63,619 nt of DNA. Source: Rozella allomycis CSF55 (taxonomy: Eukaryota; Rozellomycota). A program made the translations under genes and the position numbers. Positions 1 through 9,996 of this stretch are shown here, in pieces. The notes beneath the pieces are model-generated. The model saw nothing but the letters and a program-made list of their open reading frames with translations, searched no databases and had not been told where the DNA came from. Each line of letters begins with the position of its first letter. Position 1 is the stretch's first letter. The DNA is taken from assembly GCA_000442015.1 (NCBI GenBank), contig KE561209.1, forward strand, positions 655,503 to 719,121, in the 5' to 3' direction.

Positions 1-1362
1 AACCAAAAACTTTGCAAATATAGTTTCAATACTTTCCTGAAACCAACCAAGATAAAAAGACCTGTTTCTCTTTACCAGAAAATCATCAATTTCATAAATG
101 CTCAATGAATGTTTCAAAAGACTAATAAAATTGCCCTTCATTTCGTTTATTTCAGCTTCAGTATTTAAAATTATTGGAATTATCACTCTTATTCTCTCCT
201 CTTTTAAACTATTGGCAATCACATATACTTCAGAATTTAGTTCATACGATACATGGGATTTCAAAATAGGTTTTGCAAAAGATCCTAGTCCACTCTCCGA
301 TGCAAACTGTGTGGTTATTGATGGCAATATTTCCGTGTAAAAGCGGTTCATGAATTTGGAATGCTTCATTATCTGATCCTCCAATTCTTTGAAACTAATC
401 ATTTCACCGATATTCAATCGAAACCCATGCTCATTTATTTCCGTTATTGCTCTATTCAATGCAGTCACTGCTTTTAAACACACGTGTTTTCCTTTGATGA
501 GCTTTGATGCTTCTTGCACTTTGCCTTTAACACACAAAATCGGTTCAATTATTTTCAGAGGTTGTGGTTCTATTATACTACCAACTATCATAGCTTTATG
601 ATAGTAATATTTCAGATCCTTGTCTTTGAAGTTTTTAGGGTTTGCTTTAAATCCTTTGGCAAGTTTGGGTAGTTCATCCAAAAATCTGCTTCTAATATAT
701 CTTCGTCTTTCATCTTTTGCTTCCTTCAAGGCTTTAAAATATTCACTTTCCTTGAAGAACGGAAACATGATTTTAGTGCATTTCACATTCAAGCATTCTC
801 CATTCAAACATATGACATCAAAAGATTTCGTTTCTGGGTGATACCTCTCAATCAAAACATCCGTACATTCAAACTTTGAATCATGTTGCCTATAAATCCT
901 AGAATGCTTCAGCCTATCACCTTTCTTCATAGAAAGCTCGTATTCAACATTCATAAAATACTCTAACCCCAAAATCTCCTCCAATGCACTCTGGTATTCT
1001 AAATACACCCTTATCAACGCACAATCCGATCGCATATCATCAAGATCAATCAAACTGTACCGGTTCTTCCTGCACGATTCATAAAACCCCTCCAGATTCA
1101 CACTCGAATGCTGCTTCATCTTTGATCTCGGCGGGAAACAGTCTGCGGGATTCATCGACAGTTTAAATGCTATTTCTTCAAGCTCTTTGAAATTGGCGAG
1201 ATTAGACTTTTCGAGAAATGATAGTTCGGCAGTTGGCGGGCGCTTCAGTTTGGAAACTAATTTTAGGGCGCTTTTGGAGGGTTTGTAACTTGCTTCGGTG
1301 AGATATTCGTCAAGGATGGATGGTGATGTGAATTGGTCTAGGGTGGGTAAAATTGGATCCAT
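1..1362 (-). CDS. axonemal-type dynein heavy chain, N-terminal part (runs off window)
   Basis: One frame is open without a stop from an ATG at 1362 to the left edge of the window (about 454 codons), so the gene is cut by the window. The protein begins MDPILPTLDQF. Its 'ERYHPETKSFDVI' stretch, followed by a charged helical segment (KESEYFKALKEAKDERRRY), resembles the N-terminal tail of single-headed axonemal dynein heavy chains (DNAH1-like). The ATPase motor would lie beyond the edge, so no P-loop can be checked. It starts divergently from POP4, with 88 bp between the start codons. The flagellar gene CFAP45 elsewhere in the window fits a flagellated organism. The family assignment comes from recalled similarity of the tail only and is moderate; that this is a long coding region is much more certain. 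Confidence 0.5.
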   Translation of the reverse strand, partial: MDPILPTLDQFTSPSILDEYLTEASYKPSKSALKLVSKLKRPPTAELSFLEKSNLANFKELEEIAFKLSMNPADCFPPRSKMKQHSSVNLEGFYESCRKNRYSLIDLDDMRSDCALIRVYLEYQSALEEILGLEYFMNVEYELSMKKGDRLKHSRIYRQHDSKFECTDVLIERYHPETKSFDVICLNGECLNVKCTKIMFPFFKESEYFKALKEAKDERRRYIRSRFLDELPKLAKGFKANPKNFKDKDLKYYYHKAMIVGSIIEPQPLKIIEPILCVKGKVQEASKLIKGKHVCLKAVTALNRAITEINEHGFRLNIGEMISFKELEDQIMKHSKFMNRFYTEILPSITTQFASESGLGSFAKPILKSHVSYELNSEVYVIANSLKEERIRVIIPIILNTEAEINEMKGNFISLLKHSLSIYEIDDFLVKRNRSFYLGWFQESIETIFAKFLV

Positions 1363-1450
1363 TTTGGCGTTGCCAGGTTGAAAAATTGTGTTCAAGTGCG
1401 AAAAATAGGAATTGTTTTGAAAAAAAGCAAATGTCATAAAATATAGTTAA

Positions 1451-2304
1451 ATGAAAGTAAGTACAACGGACAGTACAGCCAGAATTGACCTAAACATTCT
1501 TGGGTGGCTAAGCTCCTAACTATGCAGCAAAGTATTTTCACATATGATATCTTGAATAGATCAGATATACGCCCCTCTACCATTAAAAGTTAAAGCAGAG
1601 CTTTGTCTCCAAGTAATAATTAACAGTTATTAATACCAGAACGCTCCCGAGAATGTTTCGGATCTTTTCCCCACTGTAACAGATTCCTCAATCCAAGAAA
1701 AACTCAAATCTAAACAGATAATACTTGAAAATGCAAAAATTTCAAAAAAGAAGGTGAAGAAACCGAAAAGGATGGGACTGACTGCTGTTGAAAAAAGAAA
1801 GCTGAAAGCTTTTGAAATACCCAAGAATTATCAAAAGTATTATATTTTCCTGTTCTTCAATATAGGTATGAATGTTTTACAAAGTTGAATGAACTTTGGA
1901 ACGGTTATATTACTGAAGTTTTGCAGGATGAAAGGTAATGTTCGAGAATTCTTTAAGAGTAGTGGGGATTCGATGCTTGTCGCTTTAATCAAATCTGATT
2001 TGCATGGCGCGAAAATAAAGGTTCAGAGATCAAAGAATAAATCTGTCATAAACAAATCAGGAATTATTGTGAAAGAAACCGCAAACACATTCCAGATAAT
2101 AACAGAAGATGATAAACTGCAAAGTAAAACAAATTGATTCGGGGAATATAAGGTATCCCGAAAATGAATAGCGTGTTTTTATTAACCACGCCAATTGGCA
2201 AAAATTTTCTGTTATTTGGAAATAGCTTTTGCATTAAATCAGCCGAGAGAATAACCAAAAAGTTTAAACAAAAACCAATGATTGACTTTTTTGACTCGAA
2301 ATAA
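1451..2304 (+). CDS. POP4: RNase P/MRP protein subunit POP4 (Rpp29)
   Basis: Spliced gene. The core 'ALIKSDLHGAKIKVQRSK' followed by 'GIIVKETANTFQIIT' and the C-terminal 'SAERITKKFKQK' are the classic Rpp29/POP4 signature. Upstream, 'KRMGLTAVEKRKLKAFEIP' and 'YECFTKLNELWNGYI' match the conserved N-terminal helix. I infer four introns: a longer first one (about 180 nt, after ATG AAA at 1451), then introns of 29, 25 and 29 nt near 1836, 1936 and 2124. The last exon ends at TAA 2302-2304. The first exon is the weakest part of the model. Known role: a protein subunit of nuclear RNase P and RNase MRP, acting in tRNA 5' maturation and pre-rRNA processing. Confidence 0.85.
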
Positions 2305-2395
2305 AAAGAAATAATAGAAAGCAATAAACTATTCTGATTTAAGTACTTATCAAAAAATAAATATTGGATACACATTTGGATTGATCGTTGCCATA

Positions 2396-2583
2396 ATGAC
2401 ACTGAGTCAAGGGACTAATTGGGATCGTAATATGAGAGAAAAATTTCAGGAGCCCAATGTAAATTTCAACACGACACTCGACTCGGCTGAAAGTCAACGA
2501 GGTCAAGCCCGAGCCCTGGTGCTGAGCCAGAGACCGGGACTCTCTGCCAGCCTTGGGTGATTTAATTTCGGCGTCAGTGTTCA
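2396..2583. other. GC-rich island, possible structured RNA; strand unknown
   Basis: In otherwise AT-rich spacer DNA this stretch is clearly GC-richer. Its ends are nearly complementary (acactga near 2398 and tcagtgt near 2574), and internal hairpins can be drawn, for example CCTGG/CCAG and AGAG/CTCT around 2515-2560. Short reading frames exist on both strands but match nothing I know. I could not match it to U1-U6, SRP, RNase P/MRP or U3 motifs, so the RNA idea is only a suggestion. The rest of 2305-2777 shows nothing recognisable. Confidence 0.25.
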
Positions 2584-2777
2584 TCTCAAAAGGATGTTAG
2601 TCATTGTCACCAAATCACATGGTGGCATTTTCTTCCTATCAATGATTTTTTCTAACTCTACCTGAATCCCTTTTTCTTTAGTAAAATAGTAATTAACCAG
2701 ATTGACGATAGGGGATTAAGCAGGAAATACATATTGGATAATTTGAAGCCTCAATTTCAATTCTAAAATATTTTGAT

Positions 2778-3368
2778 TTATTTTGGAGTGATAGATGATG
2801 CGACCATAGCACTTGGAGTTGGGGCTGAATAAGATGATGCTTGGGGAGATGTGCTAGAGTCTAAAACAGGACTGCTATTGTATGAGGATGATGAATAAGG
2901 ATTATAGTTTGTGTCTGTGGTACCTAAAGTGGATGATCCCAAAGGAGGCGACATCGTTTGTTCGTTCTTATTGCTCTGTGCTAAACCTACTCCCAGAAGT
3001 AACGCCCCTCCAACCATGACCGAGGTTCCATGCTTCATATATTTTCTTTGCCAGCCGCCTATGTTTTTGTCTGTGTTTAGATAAAGTTGTCCGTTTGCAT
3101 CTGTATCTATTCGTGAGTACTTCGATTCCCCATTAGGTTTTACATATACTTTCTCGCCGTATTTTATTGTTTTTCCGTAAAATGTGTTACCCTGTTCATC
3201 TGCTACGGCCACGTTACCCTTTCGATACTTTGAAAAACCAAAATTATATCGTTTGCTTGTCAAGGAAGACTTGGGCATTGATGATACCGAGCTAAGAATT
3301 CTAGGAGGTAACGCCAACGAGGTAGAAAACATCAAGAAAGCGGTTAAAGTTTCAAGTGAAAGTTTCAT
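2778..3368 (-). CDS. secreted or membrane protein, paralogue A of a new family
   Basis: A single open frame of 196 residues, intronless. It begins with a signal peptide (MKLSLETLTAFLMFSTSLAL). The middle (about residues 47-115) carries a pattern shared with the gene at 3884-4762: YxKGN, a D-x-x-G turn, a lysine-rich stretch, YSRI, a G-x-L-x-x-x-T-x-K-x-I motif and then MKHGT. A glycine/leucine-rich hydrophobic segment follows (about 116-130), which could be a second membrane span. The tail is rich in Ser, Pro, Tyr and Asn and looks disordered. I know no family for it. It lies head-to-tail with a coiled-coil gene and its paralogue, all on the minus strand. Function unknown; a lineage-specific surface or secreted protein is the natural inference. 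Confidence 0.8.
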   Translation of the reverse strand: MKLSLETLTAFLMFSTSLALPPRILSSVSSMPKSSLTSKRYNFGFSKYRKGNVAVADEQGNTFYGKTIKYGEKVYVKPNGESKYSRIDTDANGQLYLNTDKNIGGWQRKYMKHGTSVMVGGALLLGVGLAQSNKNEQTMSPPLGSSTLGTTDTNYNPYSSSSYNSSPVLDSSTSPQASSYSAPTPSAMVASSITPK

Positions 3369-3472
3369 ATGGCACTTTAGGGGTTGCTGTTAGAAATTTT
3401 ACATGGGAGTACATATATTTATCAATTCGTTACTAATTTTAAATTAATGATATTTTAAGCATTATTTTAGAT

Positions 3473-3790
3473 TTATTTCAATAATTCATCAAGTTGTACC
3501 TTTTCATTCATTAATTTTTGCCATTCTTGATCTAAATTCTCGCGTTTCTTTTCCCATTCGTTAGATTCTTGTTGCAAAACGGCCGTTTCTTTGTTTATTT
3601 TGTCTTTTTTCTTTTCTAATTCTTGGACTTCACGTTTTGCTTCCTCAATTTGGACTTGAAATTTGTCGGCGACTTCGAATAAGGTCTTCAGTTCATCTTT
3701 TGCCGCATTGATTCTATCGCGCACTGATTGAATTTTGAAATTAATTTCTGTGCTTCCCGTTTCTTCTGATTGATAATTCACGGTTTGCAT
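3473..3790 (-). CDS. small coiled-coil protein
   Basis: A 105-residue open frame with no intron, starting MQTVNYQSEETG. From about residue 20 to the end it is a nearly continuous coiled coil, rich in Glu/Lys/Gln with regular hydrophobic spacing (for example KREVQELEKKKDKINKETA). No catalytic motif, signal peptide or membrane segment is visible. It sits between the two paralogous secreted-protein genes, 105 bp upstream of one and 94 bp downstream of the other, on the same strand. I cannot name it; small coiled coils of this kind occur in kinetochore, tethering and flagellar complexes. The long clean frame and good start make it likely to be real. Confidence 0.7.
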   Translation of the reverse strand: MQTVNYQSEETGSTEINFKIQSVRDRINAAKDELKTLFEVADKFQVQIEEAKREVQELEKKKDKINKETAVLQQESNEWEKKRENLDQEWQKLMNEKVQLDELLK

Positions 3791-3883
3791 TTTGTTTATA
3801 ACTATGGATGGTAAACAATTCAGAAATCAGACATCAAATTTAAATAGAGAAGCCATTATATTAAAAATGTGTGAATTGTTTAT

Positions 3884-4762
3884 TTAAATGCTACTTGGTA
3901 TTCCAGGAGCACCTGAATTCAATGGCGCCAAATTTGGCATGGAACTTTGTGAACCAATATGAGATCCCATTCCGGAACTTTGGGATCCAACATTTGGCCC
4001 CATCCCCATCGGAGTGATCGCAAAATTTCCGGAAACATCTGCGATATTATTAGTTGCCATGCCTGAAGTAGTATGCGTGGATGATGGGGTATGATTTAAG
4101 TCGGTCAAGCTTTCAATATCCATATCAAGATCTAAATTAGGAAGATGCAATGCGTTGTTGTCTACTTCAGCATTTCCACCAGGATTTGTCTTCGTATTGA
4201 TTGATTTATCTGTTGGGTCGGCGGCAAATTTTTCCACTTCCGCTCCGCTTATTTGCGCCATTTGAAGTTGATATTTTTTGTAATCTTCCATTTCTTGTTT
4301 AAATTTTTCTTCGTCTGCGTCTCTGGAACTTCCTCCGATCGCAGCGACAGCACCGAACATGGCAAGTCCGGCCCCTGTGGCAGCGAGTTTCGTACTGTGT
4401 TTCATCAGAGCTCTTCTCCTGGCACTTATAGTTTTGCTGGTATCAAATTCAATTTTCCCATCCTTTCCTTCAGCCAACCTGGTATAAACGTTTTTCCCTT
4501 TGCCATTGTCAACTTTGGCGAAATAGTCATCTTTGATCTTTAAGAGCTTCGCGTTATGAACTATCCCATTTGCGTCAGTAAATTCGAGGCTTCCTTTTTG
4601 ATATCTATTGCGAAGTCCATATAGTCGTCTGCCTGCTAGATTAGAGTTTTTGATTGCGTTGAAGTTATGTGATGCGAGAGCAGATCTCGGAACGACTGGA
4701 CTAGCACCTAACGCCATCTGTAGCATGATGGATAAAGATAATGCTTCAGTAATAAATTTCAT
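3884..4762 (-). CDS. secreted or membrane protein, paralogue B of a new family
   Basis: A 292-residue open frame without introns. Residues 1-20 are a signal peptide (MKFITEALSLSIMLQMALGA). Residues about 54-124 repeat the pattern of the gene at 2778-3368: YQKGS, DANG, a lysine-rich strand, YTRL, DGKIEFDTSKTI, RR and MKHST. A glycine/alanine hydrophobic segment follows (126-143). The C-terminal half has a short charged helix and then a disordered tail rich in Ser, Gly, Met and Asn with repeats such as NVGSQSSGMGSHIGSQSS. The shared layout (signal peptide, core, hydrophobic segment, variable tail) shows gene duplication followed by divergence of the tails. No known domain is recognised. Confidence 0.8.
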   Translation of the reverse strand: MKFITEALSLSIMLQMALGASPVVPRSALASHNFNAIKNSNLAGRRLYGLRNRYQKGSLEFTDANGIVHNAKLLKIKDDYFAKVDNGKGKNVYTRLAEGKDGKIEFDTSKTISARRRALMKHSTKLAATGAGLAMFGAVAAIGGSSRDADEEKFKQEMEDYKKYQLQMAQISGAEVEKFAADPTDKSINTKTNPGGNAEVDNNALHLPNLDLDMDIESLTDLNHTPSSTHTTSGMATNNIADVSGNFAITPMGMGPNVGSQSSGMGSHIGSQSSMPNLAPLNSGAPGIPSSI

Positions 4763-4943
4763 GTTACAAAGGGGTATGTTTCAACCCCTTTTATATATAT
4801 CAAAAATTAATATGATTGGTTCACTAATTGCGTGGGATGTTTAGCACCAATAAAATGAGCCGCTAAAAATAATCAAAAATTACAATTGTTTTGAAGTAAA
4901 CTGTGACAATATTTTGATTACATTTCCTACCCTTGCATTGCCA

Positions 4944-5975
4944 ATGCTCACTTTCAAGCCACCTGAGGATTTACCTAAGCGGCGATCGGCAAAATCAGCT
5001 GGTAAATTATACTTAAAACTAAAAATAGATTCGACTAATTTTTTGAATGAACAAGTAGCGATCACAAATAAAGAAGAGACGAATAAGAAAGAAAGTTCAA
5101 GGAGGAAAAAGCCAACAAAAGCAAAAGAATCACCTAAAAATAATAATAAAGAGAATACAAACCAGAAAAAGTTGAAAAAAGAACCAAAGAGTGACACCAA
5201 GAATAAAATTTTGACAGAGACTTCAAACAATGGAGAAAAAGATATATCGAACGAAAATGTTAAAGTTGTTAATGATATAAGTACTATCAAGGAAGAAGTA
5301 ATGGAGACAAAAAATAATGAGCCTGAAAAATCAGAAGAGTGGCCCGAATTAGAATCAGTAGAGTCAAATATAGTAAGGAGAATTTTTCTAGATGAAAGGA
5401 TTGGAAAAAGAAATACGAGGATCTATTGTATAAACGAACAACGAAGTTGGAAAAGGCGTTACAAGATCAGATGAAGGCTTTTCAAGAAAGGGATAGGCGT
5501 AAATCATGATTAAAATATTAAAAAAGACCTAAAAAGGTTAGTAGAAGCGCTACAACTTGAGATGAAAAACATGGAAACTACATATACACAGGAAATAGAA
5601 ATCTGGAAAGAAAAGTTTAAATCGGCGTCGAAAATGAATAATGAAATTAATAAATCTATAAGCGTTATGCAACAGAAAATAACAGGCTTAAATGTTTTAA
5701 ATACGAAAGAAGAGCAAGATGAAGAATTCGGAACTGTTTTCCTGTACAAGTGTGTTTTTAATTGCCCACAAGGAAGTAACAGAAGATTTTAGGATAAAAA
5801 TAGAATTAGAGTTTTCTTTGAAGCAATTTCCGTCAGAGAGGTGGATTGATTACATTCCTGAAACAATTGCGCTAGTTGGAGATGCAGGGGTTTTTAAGAA
5901 TTCGATTGGATTTGAAGAATCCGAACTTTTTGCCTTTTTTGCTAGATTGGTACTTTTATCACACCAGCTTGAATA
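4944..5975 (+). CDS. coiled-coil protein with possible Csm1/Pcs1-like C-terminal domain
   Basis: Spliced gene. Exon 1 starts at ATG 4944 (MLTFKPPEDLPKRRS) and runs through a very basic, low-complexity Lys/Asn/Glu region. Inferred introns of 26 nt (near 5371) and 28 nt (near 5501) join it to a coiled coil (DWKKKYEDLLYK, then KRLVEALQLEMKN). A further junction near 5750 is ambiguous (a 19-nt and a 37-nt intron both restore the frame). It leads into a compact end: EDFRIKIELEFSL, YIPETIAL, and a final helix ending ELFAFFARLVLL. The order basic N-terminus, coiled coil and small globular C-terminus resembles the monopolin subunit Csm1/Pcs1, which clamps kinetochores. That identity is tentative. Confidence 0.5.
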
Positions 5976-6001
5976 AAAAATAAAATTCAATGCTTTAAAA
6001 T

Positions 6002-7162
6002 TTATTTATTTTCAATTAAAGTTAAAATTTCTCTTTTCCATACACTTTCAGGACAATTTTCAATTATTTGTATTCCATCAAGAGCGATTAATGTTTCTTT
6101 AAGATCCTGAAATTCTTTTTCATCAATTATTGCTTTTTTAATACATTCTTTCAATATTTCTAACCATCTTTCTTTCTTTAAATTGCTATCTAAAGAAATT
6201 TGATGTAAAATTAAGACAGAAACTTCTGTGATCAATTCAAATGGTATTTTCCCAGATAAAATATTATAAAATGTATCAAAGAATGAATTACAAAGCTCAA
6301 AGCTCTCATGTAACCAAAGTCTGGCGAATTCAATCAATGAAGAAATGAAACAGACATTTACGTCATTTTTGAATGTAAAGTTGCAAAGTAAGTGAAAAAA
6401 TGAATTTAATATATCTTTTTCTTTTACTTGATCAAAGAAAATTAAAAAATCTTTCTCCGAAATAGAAATTTGGTCTCTTAAAATTAACAATCCAACTCCA
6501 TCAATTACATATGGTAGAGAAATTTCATTGGTGCGTGATTTTAGCCAATTGAGATCAAAGTCTATTTTTACATCTGATTCTTTTAGCGCCTTTTTTATCA
6601 ACAAATATCCGCATTCATCTAATTTCTCGACAAGTGCTTCTTCTTCATAGTCCACAAACTTTCTTTTATTAGTGGCTATATTATTTTCTAATAATGGTGT
6701 AGTATCATTTATTTGTGATGGTCCAAACATCTGTTCAATAAATGGTCGGATTAACTGCCCCAATGGAGTTTTCATTACATTTTCCGGTAACTCAACAATG
6801 TGACTCGGAATTCTTTTACCAGTTAAAAAGAAAGAAACATCATCGCTAAAGTGATTGCAATTCTGATCCAATAAATGATAACTATCCATCCTATATTTGC
6901 TTTGCGAAAGCTCACTCAAATATTCTTTAAATGTTGCCTCATCAATACAAGTTTCACCAATCTTAATTCTCTCAATGGTTGCTCCATAAATAGTTTCTCC
7001 TGGTCGACTATTAACATGAATTCCTTGGCCATAATAATATTCTTTCCTAAATACCACCACACTAGTATGATATATCGCGTCAATGTTCACTTGGAACATG
7101 GGGCCCAACTGCTTTGCCATACCTCTCGACAAATCATACACATAAAGGTAAACGTCTGACAT
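6002..7162 (-). CDS. PPPDE-family peptidase (DeSI-like) with helical C-terminal region
   Basis: A 386-residue intronless frame. Residues 1-135 form a PPPDE (DeSI) thiol peptidase domain: MSDVYLYVYDLSRG at the start, the catalytic His in 'AIYHTSVVV' (His32), 'YYYGQGIHV', and the catalytic Cys in 'LLDQNCNHFSDD' (Cys102). Family members remove SUMO or ubiquitin from proteins. The remaining 200 or so residues are helical, with an ARM/PUL-like feel; PPPDE plus PUL fusions are known in fungi. The start codon at 7160-7162 lies only 15 bp from that of the divergent RhoGEF gene, so the two must share a promoter region. Both catalytic residues are present, so the enzyme should be active. Confidence 0.88.
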   Translation of the reverse strand: MSDVYLYVYDLSRGMAKQLGPMFQVNIDAIYHTSVVVFRKEYYYGQGIHVNSRPGETIYGATIERIKIGETCIDEATFKEYLSELSQSKYRMDSYHLLDQNCNHFSDDVSFFLTGKRIPSHIVELPENVMKTPLGQLIRPFIEQMFGPSQINDTTPLLENNIATNKRKFVDYEEEALVEKLDECGYLLIKKALKESDVKIDFDLNWLKSRTNEISLPYVIDGVGLLILRDQISISEKDFLIFFDQVKEKDILNSFFHLLCNFTFKNDVNVCFISSLIEFARLWLHESFELCNSFFDTFYNILSGKIPFELITEVSVLILHQISLDSNLKKERWLEILKECIKKAIIDEKEFQDLKETLIALDGIQIIENCPESVWKREILTLIENK

Positions 7163-7177
7163 TTAGAAATTTCATAA

Positions 7178-9596
7178 ATGCGGATCATCCCGAAACACCG
7201 ATTTTTATCGGGGTTTCTAAAATTCAACAGCACAAATGAAATCATAGAAATGGATTCAATTGCCACTGAATTCTTTGAACTAAATATGGAGCGACGTTTG
7301 CTAGACTGTGCATTTGAATTGTTTCAAACAGAAATGGATTATTATAACGATCTTGTCGTTTTTGATACTGTAAAAAGAACCTATTCAGTTGATTAGATTT
7401 TTAGATCAGCACTAAAAGGAACGATCATAGCGAACATCTTTGATAAGATTCTGCCGATTATTAAATTGCATAAAAAGATACAAGAAGATTTAAATAGGAT
7501 TACAAATGCTAGGGATCTATTTGTAATGTTGCCTTTGATTCTAAATACCTACGCCTCAGAATTCGCATGCTACGAACCATATACCACAAACCAAGTTTAT
7601 GTTAGCAGCGAATTAGAAAAGGCGCGTAAAAATGATCCCTCGCTTGATAAATTGTTGTTGGTACTAATATTTATGAGTAGAAATAGCATTGTGAAGACGA
7701 TCCACGTTGCCGGCGTCTTGCATTGCAAAGTTTTCTAACAAGGCCAGCGACTAGATTAGCAAGATACCCTTTACTGATAGAAGCTATATTAAAACGAATG
7801 CCAGATTATACTGAAAGTGCTATATACCATGCGTATCTTGAATTTGAAAACTCTATTGCTGAAGTGTTGAGAAATATTGACAAGGAAACAGGCTTTCACC
7901 ACAACAAGGCAAGAATAGCGGCTTTAAAAGCGAATATGGAAATAAGAGATCCGAATATTAAAGATGTTGTAAAAATGAATTTATGAAACAAAAGGAAATA
8001 AATCTGGATGATCCCAATCGACGACTTGTCAGAGATGGTCTATTGAAACGAAGGCTAGGAATTGAAATTGTTGAAACTATCGTTGTTTTGCTGGACAATG
8101 TAATATTGTTTGGTAAAAAGTATGAATCTTTAAACGAAACGAAAATGGCGCTTCAAAAGATTGTAATATTTTTGCTTTATGAAGAGGAAGATGGATTTAA
8201 GATTTGTGATTGTTTCTTTAGAAGAGATAAATGAATCATCAAACGGCGCGGTTGTTAAATCATCAAGTGTGAAAAAGAATAGCTTCCATACTTCAATAAA
8301 ATCTGAATTACTGATTCGTCCGGGTAAATTTTTAATCTTATCATATAAAGTGACTAAGTTTCCAATCTTTCTTTATGAAGCAACAAGAAACAAAAAGGAT
8401 ATTCAACTTTTTGCATCAAACATGGCTGAACAAAGACAATGGATCAATGCCATTAAAAAACAAATTGAAGAAAACCAGAAAATTTCTTCAATTTATTCAT
8501 TTCAATTCGCTCAACAGTTAATGGGATTGAAGAACGAAACAATAAATTGTAGTCTTCAGATAACTAACCAGGGTAGAAAATACTTTTTATATGCAACAAA
8601 CTTGAATTTGTATTTCTTTGATTCTAAATTACATCAATTATTCGTACTTTTGCCATTTGAGGTAAAGAAAATGGACTATTATGAAGCCAAAAGTTGGTTG
8701 GCGGTTCTAAATTCTGAAAACAATCTTTTTATTTACCTATTTGATTTATTTTTTGAAGATAAAAATGCATTCTTGGAAAGATCGTCGTTGGTTAGTAAGA
8801 GGGTTAGTTTATTCGGGTTTGGGTGTTGCAACTCCAAATGGATTTTGGTTTGTATTAAAAATAGAAAATTAATGTCGCATATTAAAGTATAAGTTGTTTA
8901 ATTTATTTTACAGGTGTTTGAGCCTGTGTTAAACAATAGCGGTTTCTCTGTAGCTAGAATGTTCAAAAAGGGCAAAGAGAACTTAAAGCTTTACAGAGTA
9001 ATTGATTGTCAAATATACCAAAGAAATTGTATATTGCGTCCGAATCCTTGTCATTATTCTTTTTTAAAACAAAATTGTGCATTGGATGCAAGAAGGGTTT
9101 TGAGGTTGTTGACATTGAGACTATAACAACTCAAGGTAAATTGTATTTATACTACATAGCAGAACTTTTAGATCCAAGAGACCCAAATCTTGTGTTTGCA
9201 TTTCATGAAAATAGAATATTCAAACCATTGGCAATCTTTCGCCTCAATGAAACAGAATTCTTGCCTTGCTTCGACGGTTAACAATATTTTACTTCTAAAC
9301 TTAAGATTATGGATTCTTCGTGAATAAAACTGGAAAAAGAACTCGTGAAACTACAATTATGAAATGGAATGGTATTCCGCATTCGTTTAGTAAATACTAT
9401 AATCTTTTTTGTAACAGAAATGCATCAAAATCATCTATTCTGCTTTTGCGACGGAATAATTGAAATCTACGATATATCAACATGCCAGCTAGTTCAAGTT
9501 ATTCATTCAAATGGCGTGAAATTAGTTGATCGTTGTGATGAGCACCTAATCGTTACAGGCGACGATGGTGAATACTATCTATCAGATCTATACTAA
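7178..9596 (+). CDS. Rho guanine-nucleotide exchange factor, Rom2/Rgf-like (DH-PH-CNH)
   Basis: Spliced from about a dozen exons. The DH domain is recognisable from ERRLLDCAFELFQTEMDY, IANIFDKILPI and the strongly conserved LTRPATRLARYPLLIEAI. A PH-like region follows (FASNMAEQRQWINAIKKQ). The C-terminal CNH domain shows KKGFEVVDIET, LLDPRDPNL, RLNETEFLPC, YGFFVNKTGKRTR and a final CDGIIEIYDIS. This DH-PH-CNH order is typical of fungal Rom2/Rgf exchange factors, which activate Rho1 for wall synthesis and polarity. Introns inferred include 7369-7395 (27 nt) and others of 26, 26, 27, 26, 24, 29 and 28 nt. One near 8160 could be 22 or 28 nt. Stop at 9594-9596. The start could also be a later Met (MDSIATEFF). 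Confidence 0.88.
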
Positions 9597-9685
9597 TTAA
9601 ACTTCTTCATAAATAAACCTATACGTATCTATAATATGATAATATCTTGACGGACTTCGTTCGATTTATTAGTATATTTGTCTGT

Positions 9686-9875
9686 CAATCACAAACATTC
9701 CATTGCGTCGTCCGCGACTGCATGGTTATGCTCTTTTTCATCAGGTAATGTTGCCTGTTGGGGGGGGCTTGTGTTATTGCATTAAAGTGACTTGAGAATT
9801 TTTTAGGTTTCTAAAGTCAGAAATTGAACATACACGGTTACATACCTCAAGTTGTGTCACTTTGTTTTTGTCCAT
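9686..9875 (-). CDS. possible small two-exon gene
   Basis: In the 400-bp gap before the intersectin gene, the minus strand has ATG 9875 (MDKNKVTQLE), a good GTATGT donor and a TAG acceptor (35 nt), then KPKKFSSHFNAIT. The reading frame after that crosses a run of seven C (G on the plus strand, near 9760), so the true frame of the end is uncertain; an alternative frame gives an acidic end. I do not recognise the product. The remainder of 9597-9996 shows nothing else. Confidence 0.25.
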
Positions 9876-9996
9876 TAAAAATTTAAAACACTGGCGGGTG
9901 TATCTCGCCATGATATTTTTATAATTTATTTTGCATAAATGTGTAAATGTAGTGCGCTTTTTTCATTTTGATTAATTATTTACTAGTGAATACTAG

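Noticed and set aside
98-1166. Four plus-strand frames of 60-80 residues
   Set aside because: Shadows of the dynein gene, whose minus-strand frame is open over the whole segment.
2339-2584. 81-residue minus-strand frame over the GC-rich island
   Set aside because: No homology, no local-style introns, and the opposite strand is equally open.
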